Positions 1-4,837 of a stretch of DNA of 5,707 nt are shown here, one piece after another. The first letter of the stretch is position 1; each line of letters begins with the position of its first letter. The translations under genes were made by a program, and so were the position numbers. The DNA comes from an uncultured Bacilli bacterium (lineage in GTDB: Bacteria > Bacillota_I > Bacilli_A > RF39 > UBA660): positions 1 to 5,707 of the forward strand of contig CAKORQ010000066.1 of NCBI GenBank assembly GCA_934101445.1. Reading direction: 5' to 3'. The notes under the pieces are model-generated. The model saw nothing but the letters and a program-made list of their open reading frames with translations, was not told where the DNA came from and ran no database searches.

Positions 1-1884
1 TTCTTTACTAATTTTCCTGTATTCTAAATAATTTTTTAATACTTCTTTAGTATTAGTAATGTTAGAATATTTATAAGTATTCATTTTATTAATTAAAGTT
101 ATTAATTTAGGGTTTTTAAAGTCTTTACTTGTAATAATACTTAATATTTCTTCAATATTTATTTGGTCATTAAAATTTTTAAAGAAGTAAGATACATAAG
201 AAGTACCAATTTTATTTACTTCTTCTAAACTGTTATATTGGTTACCATTTTCATATAATTCTTTAGTTTTAGTAAGCCCTAGTAAGTAGTAAGAAGCAAT
301 AATACTTTTAAAGCATTCTAAGTCATTAGTATTACATTCTAAGGTTGTATTACCCCTTATTAAAATAAGGTCATATAAGTATTTAATATCTTCTTTTGCC
401 TCTTTACTTAAAGAAATATTAATGCCTAAAATAGTCTTTAAAGTATAGTCATTAAATAATAAGTCATAACGGATATTATCGTTATTAATTAATTTATTTA
501 AATAATACTTTATTTCATCTAATCTTAGAACTTTAAGTAATTTAGGAGTATCGGTATAAATATTTAATTTATTATTAATTAGGATATTTACTATATCATA
601 AGTTTTTAACTTAGTATAAATGTAGGGATAACTTAAGTATTGAGAAGTTTCTATAGGACTAATAAGATTTAACATCTTATTATCAGTTATATTAACTAAG
701 GCAGGGGAATCTAAGTAACCGGTTATAAAAATTTTATCATAGGCTCTTAAAGAAACATTAATATTCTTCATTTTCCCAAGAATAGTAATATTTTGGAGCA
801 TATTAAAGACATTAGGAAAAGTCATTTTATTAATAATAGCCTCTAAATAATTGTCCGGTAAGTTGTTAATAAAGTTTTGATTACGAAGTAAGGTAACACG
901 TTCTTCTTCACTAAATTTATTATTAACTAAGTAGACTAAGGTATCATTATGAAGTTTTAAAAGATAAGTATAATTACTTTTAAAAAGATTTAATAGCTTA
1001 TTATCAGGACTATATAGATAAATAGAATTATTTGAACACTTTTCTAAGTAATCAGGGGTTAAATATTTGGTATTATTATTATTTAACATATTAAGTTCTT
1101 TAATAGTGCTATTTAAATTACGAGAAAAATTATGGGTAAGAAGAGAGGCTAAGTAATCTTTATCAATTAATTTAAGAGTTAATTCGGGGTTTAATTTAGT
1201 AAGAATAGTTGGGGTATTATTTAAAGATTTCATTAAAGTTTCTTTATCTAAGTTATAAAGAGTAATACTATAATTTTTAGCATATCTTATTATTCCCGTA
1301 TTTATTAGTTTATTTAAGTCAGTTCCTAGATAGTAATATTTATTAATGTAGTTAGTAATAATGTTATCACATAACTTAGAAAATAATTCTTTTTTGGTTA
1401 TTAAGTCTTTAGGTAAGTCCTTTAAGATAAGAGAGTTTTCCGGTATTTTTTTGATAATAGGGTTAACTAATTTTTCTAACGTATCTTTTTTAGTATTAAT
1501 AGTATAATTAATTCTTTTAAGGTCAAGATTAGATAAGAAGTTTTTACTGTCAAGATAGTTTAGTTTAGTCGTAATATTTAGTTTATTCCAAAGACTTAGG
1601 GTTTGATAGTAAGGAAGGTCGAGGTTAAGTAAAGTAAATTTTTCTTTCAAAGTTAGATCTAGTTTACCTATAATTATGGCTAAGTAGCGGTCAAAGGCGT
1701 AGGCGTTGTTGTTACTACGATATTGTTTTAATTTTTTTATAAAATTTACTTTGTCGGCATTTTGATTAATAGAGGTAATGATATTATCTAATTTATCTTT
1801 TAATTCGGTATTTAAATTGTTATCGGTATAGAGGCTGTAGTTTAAAATCTCTTCTAAAATTATTCTTGTATTTTCCATGTCCAT
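1..1884 (-). CDS. Large soluble protein of unknown function, Leu/Asn-rich, C-terminus beyond window
   Basis: The minus strand is open without a stop from the ATG at 1884 to the left edge, giving 628 codons. I do not recognise the family. It has no signal peptide and no clear membrane helix, so a cytoplasmic protein is inferred. It is rich in Leu, Ile, Asn, Lys and Tyr and looks mostly alpha-helical. A short motif, roughly hydrophobic-[DPT]-x-[DEN]-[YTK]-[LM]-x-x-[LI], recurs: near residues 212 (LDKETLMKSL), 240 (IDKDYLASLL), 275 (LTPDYLEKC), 292 (SPDNKLLNLF), 311 (LHNDTLVYLV), 342 (LPDNYLEAII) and 399 (ITDNKMLNLI). Irregular spacing of 17-57 residues suggests a degenerate helical solenoid. 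In-frame ATGs lie at 1893, 1884 and 1878. I chose 1884 because the AAGGA at 1899-1895 lies 10 nt upstream, whereas the ATG at 1893 is only 1 nt from it. The gene follows the sortase gene on the same strand but has a terminator and its own promoter between. Confidence 0.85.
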   Translation of the reverse strand, partial: MDMENTRIILEEILNYSLYTDNNLNTELKDKLDNIITSINQNADKVNFIKKLKQYRSNNNAYAFDRYLAIIIGKLDLTLKEKFTLLNLDLPYYQTLSLWNKLNITTKLNYLDSKNFLSNLDLKRINYTINTKKDTLEKLVNPIIKKIPENSLILKDLPKDLITKKELFSKLCDNIITNYINKYYYLGTDLNKLINTGIIRYAKNYSITLYNLDKETLMKSLNNTPTILTKLNPELTLKLIDKDYLASLLTHNFSRNLNSTIKELNMLNNNNTKYLTPDYLEKCSNNSIYLYSPDNKLLNLFKSNYTYLLKLHNDTLVYLVNNKFSEEERVTLLRNQNFINNLPDNYLEAIINKMTFPNVFNMLQNITILGKMKNINVSLRAYDKIFITGYLDSPALVNITDNKMLNLISPIETSQYLSYPYIYTKLKTYDIVNILINNKLNIYTDTPKLLKVLRLDEIKYYLNKLINNDNIRYDLLFNDYTLKTILGINISLSKEAKEDIKYLYDLILIRGNTTLECNTNDLECFKSIIASYYLLGLTKTKELYENGNQYNSLEEVNKIGTSYVSYFFKNFNDQINIEEILSIITSKDFKNPKLITLINKMNTYKYSNITNTKEVLKNYLEYRKISKE

Positions 1885-1894
1885 AGTTATCATA

Positions 1895-1899
1895 TCCTT
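1895..1899 (-). promoter_or_regulatory. Ribosome binding site of the left-hand gene
   Basis: On the minus strand AAGGA lies 10 nt before the ATG at 1884 and only 1 nt before the in-frame ATG at 1893. This makes 1884 the more likely start; 1878 would be 16 nt away. The spacing is a little long but acceptable. Confidence 0.65.
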
Positions 1900-1912
1900 A
1901 TATTATATATTC

Positions 1913-1921
1913 ATTATAGCA
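1913..1921 (-). promoter_or_regulatory. Extended -10 promoter of the left-hand gene
   Basis: The minus strand reads TGCTATAAT at 1921-1913, a perfect extended -10 element (TGnTATAAT). The -35 position is occupied by the T-tract of the upstream sortase terminator and shows no TTGACA-like hexamer, which fits an extended -10 promoter. Transcription would start near 1906, giving a leader of about 22 nt that contains the AAGGA ribosome binding site. It implies that the left-hand gene is transcribed independently of the sortase gene. Confidence 0.6.
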
Positions 1922-1933
1922 AGAAAAAAACGT

Positions 1934-1968
1934 AAAAAAAAGTCTCATATCGCAAGTAATATGGACTT
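1934..1968 (-). terminator. Rho-independent terminator of the sortase gene
   Basis: Reading the minus strand, AAGTC-C-ATAT (1968-1959) pairs with ATAT-G-(A bulge)-GACTT (1950-1940). This gives a 10-bp stem with one bulged A and an 8-nt loop. A run of T follows (1939-1934), then a second T-run at 1930-1924. It begins about 40 nt after the sortase stop codon at 2012-2010. The T-tract only follows the stem well on the minus strand, so it is called one-directional. Confidence 0.85.
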
Positions 1969-1982
1969 TTAAGTGGATTTTT

Positions 1983-1996
1983 AAGTTTTAAAACTT
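1983..1996. repeat. Perfect 14-bp AT-rich palindrome
   Basis: AAGTTTTAAAACTT is a perfect palindrome in the sortase 3' untranslated region, between the stop codon and the terminator. It could be a protein binding site or part of a 3' RNA structure, but at this base composition it may be chance. Confidence 0.3.
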
Positions 1997-2009
1997 TATT
2001 TAGCCGGTT

Positions 2010-3695
2010 TTAACTGTTTTTTTCTTTAAGTAAGTCTTTTCTTAATACGGCATGAACGACAAAACGGTCTTGGGTATTAGCGCAGGTTGATAAAGTTAAA
2101 ATTTTATCGTCAGCCGTGATATTCACATCACTTTTAAAAACAGAACGACTACGAATTAAGTTAATGAAATTAAAGAATTCTTCTTGATTACTAAAATTAG
2201 TTTGTAAATAATCATCTGTAACCGGGATGGTGTAGGCGGCAAAAACTTCCCATTTCATTTCAGCATTAACATCATTATAAGTAATTAAGTTATTCTTAGC
2301 ATTTTGATACCAGGCTTTTTTACCTACACTACTTAGAGTGCCAAACATGGTTTTACTGTAATAACGGTTATGAGCAAAAATAATCGTGTTTTGATCCATA
2401 ACGGTACTAGAATTGGCATAATTCATGAAAACCCAACCACTGTAATCACGAGTTTTGTTAAAGTTATGTTTTAAGTAATAATCATTATCGGTAGTTTGAA
2501 CGATGGGATAATCAATTGTTGTTTCCGGAACGTTTAACCAACCTACTGTATCACTATTTAAATCTTTTAACGCCATAATCACCGGATTTTTTTCTTCAAC
2601 AATAGGGGCGGGAGTCTTGTTATTATCGGGAATATCAGGATTATTTGGCGTATCGGGAGTTTCGGTATTATCGGGGGTGTTAGTAATTTCTCCGGAATTA
2701 TTATCATCAGGATTAGGAGTATCTTGGTTATTATTTTCGTTTTCTTTAATCTTATTATCTAAATACTCCGTAATATTATCTTTAATAGCATTAACATTTT
2801 CTAAAGATTTTTTGTTGTTATAGAAAACAAAGGCAAAGGCCATAAAACTTAAAAGGATAATAATAAGACAACAAGATTTAATAGTAGTAGCGATTAACTG
2901 TTTAATATAGTTAGATTCAATATATTCTTTAGAATAAGCCAGAACAATATTAATATGGTGTTTTTTATTTTCTTTTTTAATAACTTTAATACGTTCAATA
3001 ATATCTTTATCGGTTATATTATCATGAATAGCAATAGTTATATTTTTGATTCTTAAATCATTAAGTAAATCAATTAAAGCAAGGAGATCGGTCGTTAAAA
3101 AACGATATAATTCAATAGTTTTTAAATACTTATTAATCTTAAAAAAAGTTTTTAAATCGTTATAATCATTAGTAACAATAGGACACATTAATTTAATAGT
3201 TTTAGCATAGAAAATAGCTGAATAATTATTTAAATCATTGTTAGCCATAAATTGAGAAGAAAATAAGACTTCTTGTTTTGATATAACTTTAATGTTTTGT
3301 TTATCAAAAAGTTCAATTAAGTAGGTGGGGATAGATAAACATTCAATTTCTTTTAAAGAATTTATTTTACTAATAGCCTCGTAAGCCTCATAAGTAAAGT
3401 TTTCATTAGTATTCATTAAAACTTTATTAATAGGGGTGTTTTTAAAACAAGGGGCTACTGTACTAATAACTTGCATATCGTTTGCTACTATTAAGTTAGT
3501 ATTTTTTTCTAAACAAATTTCTTTTAAGAAACTACTAACTAATTTTTGATTTTTAGCGATATAATCAAGAGAGAATAGTAATTTTTCATTACTGATAATG
3601 TTCGTGTTTAAAAGAGTATTATCTAAGTTTTTTTCTTTAACTATTAAATATATTTTTAAAGTTTGGTTTCTAAATTCAATTTCTATCTTTTGCAT
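2010..3695 (-). CDS. srtB: Class B sortase with large N-terminal cytoplasmic domain
   Basis: This is a membrane-bound transpeptidase expected to cleave a C-terminal sorting signal and attach the protein to the cell wall. The 561 residues run as follows. Residues 1-265 form an unrecognised domain with alternating strand/helix character. Residues 269-291 are the single membrane helix. Residues 320-368 are an Asn/Pro/Thr/Asp-rich stalk with repeated PDN/PDT. Residues 370-553 are the sortase domain. The catalytic residues are visible: His442 in FAHN, Cys538 in the class B signature TLSTC, and Arg544 in QDRF. The GWLNVP...IDYPIVQ...YYLKHNF entry to the domain is also typical of class B. These enzymes are usually about 200-260 residues with only a short N-terminal tail, so this one is more than twice the usual length. 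The catalytic domain must be outside, so residues 1-268 are inferred to be cytoplasmic. The ATG at 3695 has GAGG at 3704-3701, 5 nt upstream. The gene is divergent from the NPKTG protein, its likely substrate. Confidence 0.95.
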   Translation of the reverse strand: MQKIEIEFRNQTLKIYLIVKEKNLDNTLLNTNIISNEKLLFSLDYIAKNQKLVSSFLKEICLEKNTNLIVANDMQVISTVAPCFKNTPINKVLMNTNENFTYEAYEAISKINSLKEIECLSIPTYLIELFDKQNIKVISKQEVLFSSQFMANNDLNNYSAIFYAKTIKLMCPIVTNDYNDLKTFFKINKYLKTIELYRFLTTDLLALIDLLNDLRIKNITIAIHDNITDKDIIERIKVIKKENKKHHINIVLAYSKEYIESNYIKQLIATTIKSCCLIIILLSFMAFAFVFYNNKKSLENVNAIKDNITEYLDNKIKENENNNQDTPNPDDNNSGEITNTPDNTETPDTPNNPDIPDNNKTPAPIVEEKNPVIMALKDLNSDTVGWLNVPETTIDYPIVQTTDNDYYLKHNFNKTRDYSGWVFMNYANSSTVMDQNTIIFAHNRYYSKTMFGTLSSVGKKAWYQNAKNNLITYNDVNAEMKWEVFAAYTIPVTDDYLQTNFSNQEEFFNFINLIRSRSVFKSDVNITADDKILTLSTCANTQDRFVVHAVLRKDLLKEKNS

Positions 3696-3707
3696 GGTAA
3701 CCTCGTA

Positions 3708-3757
3708 ATTTCTAAATCATAATATAATGATAACATAGTTTACAATTATTTAGAAAT
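3708..3757. repeat. 10-bp inverted repeat bracketing the sortase promoter
   Basis: ATTTCTAAAT (3708-3717) and ATTTAGAAAT (3748-3757) are perfect reverse complements, offset by 40 bp. One arm touches the -10 and start region and the other lies just upstream of the -35 of the minus-strand promoter. This is the layout of a paired operator, but no regulator is known and AT-richness raises the odds of chance. Confidence 0.35.
3716..3745 (-). promoter_or_regulatory. Candidate promoter of the sortase gene
   Basis: On the minus strand, TTGTAA (3745-3740) and TATGAT (3721-3716) are separated by 18 nt. Transcription would start near 3709, leaving a short leader with the GAGG ribosome binding site at 3704-3701. 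TATTAT at 3724-3719 (15-nt spacer) is an alternative -10, because the stretch is very AT-rich. Confidence 0.5.
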
Positions 3758-3766
3758 ATTTTTCTT

Positions 3767-3781
3767 AAAGTAATTTACTTT
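3767..3781. repeat. Inverted repeat AAAGTAA-T-TTACTTT, possible operator
   Basis: Two perfect 7-bp arms (3767-3773 and 3775-3781) surround one central base. The right arm overlaps the -35 hexamer of the plus-strand promoter at 3774-3779. A repressor dimer bound here would block transcription of the NPKTG protein. Its function is inferred. Confidence 0.4.
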
Positions 3782-3802
3782 TTCTCTTAAATTTGATATC
3801 AT
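3774..3802 (+). promoter_or_regulatory. Candidate promoter of the NPKTG surface protein gene
   Basis: TTTACT (3774-3779) and TATCAT (3797-3802) are separated by 17 nt. Transcription would start near 3809, giving a leader of about 37 nt before the ATG at 3846. This argues against the ATG at 3807, which would lie at the transcript's 5' end. Confidence 0.55.
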
Positions 3803-3832
3803 AAAAATGAAAAATAAGGGAAAGATAAATGT

Positions 3833-3838
3833 GAGAGG
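3833..3838 (+). promoter_or_regulatory. Ribosome binding site that fixes the start at 3846
   Basis: GAGAGG lies 7 nt before the ATG at 3846. The in-frame ATG at 3807 has no such site in front of it and would put 13 charged residues before the signal peptide. The start is therefore 3846. Confidence 0.85.
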
Positions 3839-3845
3839 TAATTTT

Positions 3846-4622
3846 ATGAAAAAAATTAATAATTTAATTGCGATTTTTTTAGTCGGATTAATGGGGATTG
3901 TTGGTATGGGTACGGTTTATGCTGATGAGCCAAATGCGGGAACATCAGGTAGTGGAACAGCTGGTAATGGAACAAGTACGCCAAATGCAGGAGCTTCTGG
4001 AAGTACTACCACTACTCAAAAACCAGAAGTTGCTGGTGGTAAAGTTACTGTTGATTGTGATAATTATAAGATAGCGGTTGGCGCCTCAACTAATTGTACG
4101 GTTTATGTTACGGCTAATTCTACTCTTGCAGCTGTTGATACTCAAAAAGCTGTTGTTGTAACAATGAGTCAATCTAAGTATATTACAATTAATAATATTG
4201 TTGCTAATACGGCTAATGGTTATTCTTTGGATAGTGATGGTAATATTAATGATAGAACTTTAGCTAATCATTTAGTTAAACTAACACATAAGGGTAAATT
4301 AACTGAAGGTAAAAAAACCGCTATTATGTCATTTAGATTAAAATTAGAAGAAGAGGCTAAGAATTTAAAACAAGGTGAATGTGGCGAGTTATGCGTTGAT
4401 GGGGCTGAATTTTCTAATGATGTGGTTAAGGCTACTTTAGTTGCTGGTGATACTGGTAAGGCTTGTCCAAATGTTATAATTACAGAACAAAAATGTACTG
4501 GTGATAATTGTAATCCTAAAACAGGAGCATTTATGAATTATGCTGTAGTTGCTTTAGTGGCTGGCGTTGCTTTAGTGGTTATTGCCGTTGTAAGTAGAAA
4601 GAAAAAATTCTATACTGTATAG
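3846..4622 (+). CDS. Cell-wall-anchored surface protein with NPKTG sorting signal
   Basis: This is a 258-residue secreted protein and the likely substrate of the divergent sortase. Residues 1-26 are a signal peptide: MKKINN, a hydrophobic core, and predicted cleavage after VYA before Asp27. Residues 28-65 are a Gly/Ser/Thr/Asn-rich spacer with two near-identical 8-residue units, PNAGTSGS (29-36) and PNAGASGS (46-53). Residues 66-205 form a beta-rich domain that I cannot assign with certainty; its character recalls cohesin-like or Ig-like sandwiches. Seven cysteines follow the signal peptide (71, 84, 179, 183, 207, 217, 222), the last one directly before the sorting motif NPKTG (223-227). A hydrophobic segment (about 232-249) and the tail SRKKK complete the sorting signal. 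Cleavage is expected between Thr226 and Gly227. The motif resembles the NPQTN and (S/N/P)PxTG class B substrates more than LPXTG. No pilin motif is seen, so a monomeric surface protein is likelier than a pilus subunit. The ligand or role is unknown. Confidence 0.9.
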   Translation: MKKINNLIAIFLVGLMGIVGMGTVYADEPNAGTSGSGTAGNGTSTPNAGASGSTTTTQKPEVAGGKVTVDCDNYKIAVGASTNCTVYVTANSTLAAVDTQKAVVVTMSQSKYITINNIVANTANGYSLDSDGNINDRTLANHLVKLTHKGKLTEGKKTAIMSFRLKLEEEAKNLKQGECGELCVDGAEFSNDVVKATLVAGDTGKACPNVIITEQKCTGDNCNPKTGAFMNYAVVALVAGVALVVIAVVSRKKKFYTV

Positions 4623-4637
4623 TTTAAGATTATAATT

Positions 4638-4659
4638 GGAGACTTCGGTCTCTTTTTTT
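4638..4659 (+). terminator. Rho-independent terminator with UUCG tetraloop
   Basis: GAGAC (4639-4643) pairs with GTCTC (4648-4652) around a TTCG loop closed by C-G, the very stable C(UUCG)G tetraloop. Seven T residues (4653-4659) follow. G4638 can add a G-U pair. It lies 16 nt after the stop codon of the NPKTG protein and separates it from the ABC transporter gene. Confidence 0.95.
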
Positions 4660-4722
4660 GATTTAAAATAAATATGTTTGTTTATTAAAAGCAGAAGGGC
4701 AGATAAAATGGCTTAAAAAATA

Positions 4723-4759
4723 AAGTTTTTGAAAGAAAAATGCAAATTTTTGAAGGAAA
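4723..4759 (+). repeat. Direct repeat AARTTTTTGAARGAAA, 21-bp period, upstream of ABC gene
   Basis: Two 16-bp copies (4723-4738 and 4744-4759) match at 14 of 16 positions and are offset by 21 bp, two turns of the helix. The second copy ends where the candidate -35 hexamer begins. That arrangement suits an activator or response regulator binding in tandem on one face of DNA. Its function is inferred. Confidence 0.4.
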
Positions 4760-4787
4760 TTTCATATGAGGCGGTAATATATATAAT
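4760..4787 (+). promoter_or_regulatory. Candidate promoter of the ABC transporter gene
   Basis: TTTCAT (4760-4765) and TATAAT (4782-4787) are separated by 16 nt. The predicted start near 4794 leaves a leader of about 44 nt that includes the ribosome binding site. The -35 is weak, consistent with a promoter helped by a protein bound at the adjacent direct repeat. Confidence 0.45.
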
Positions 4788-4826
4788 TAGAGGGACAAAT
4801 ATTTTTAACTTTATTGTATAATGATT

Positions 4827-4833
4827 AAGGAGG
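4827..4833 (+). promoter_or_regulatory. Strong ribosome binding site of the ABC transporter gene
   Basis: AAGGAGG is a full match to the anti-Shine-Dalgarno sequence, 4 nt before the ATG at 4838. It fixes that start. Confidence 0.9.
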
Positions 4834-4837
4834 ATTT

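Noticed and set aside
1885..1893. Upstream in-frame ATG at 1893 for the left-hand protein
   Set aside because: It is only 1 nt from the AAGGA ribosome binding site, too close for initiation. The ATG at 1884 is better placed.
2617..2823. Plus-strand open frame of 68 codons with Leu/Ser-rich, membrane-like translation
   Set aside because: It lies inside the sortase gene, antisense to its Asn/Pro/Thr stalk and membrane helix. The repetitive codons of the stalk create it. I see no ribosome binding site for it.
3807..3845. Upstream in-frame ATG adding 13 residues to the NPKTG protein
   Set aside because: It falls at the predicted transcription start, has no ribosome binding site, and puts Lys/Arg-rich residues before an otherwise standard signal peptide. 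GAGAGG at 3833-3838 supports 3846.
3846..4622. Surface protein as a pilin with a class C sortase
   Set aside because: I see no pilin motif, only one substrate gene, and the enzyme's TLSTC signature is class B.
4740..4769. Nine-codon open frame (ATG to TGA) between terminator and ABC gene
   Set aside because: It lies upstream of the predicted transcription start, overlaps the direct repeat and has no good ribosome binding site.
4817..4822. Perfect TATAAT just before the ABC transporter gene
   Set aside because: Transcription from it would start near 4829, inside the AAGGAGG at 4827-4833, and so would damage the ribosome binding site. The TATAAT at 4782-4787 fits better.
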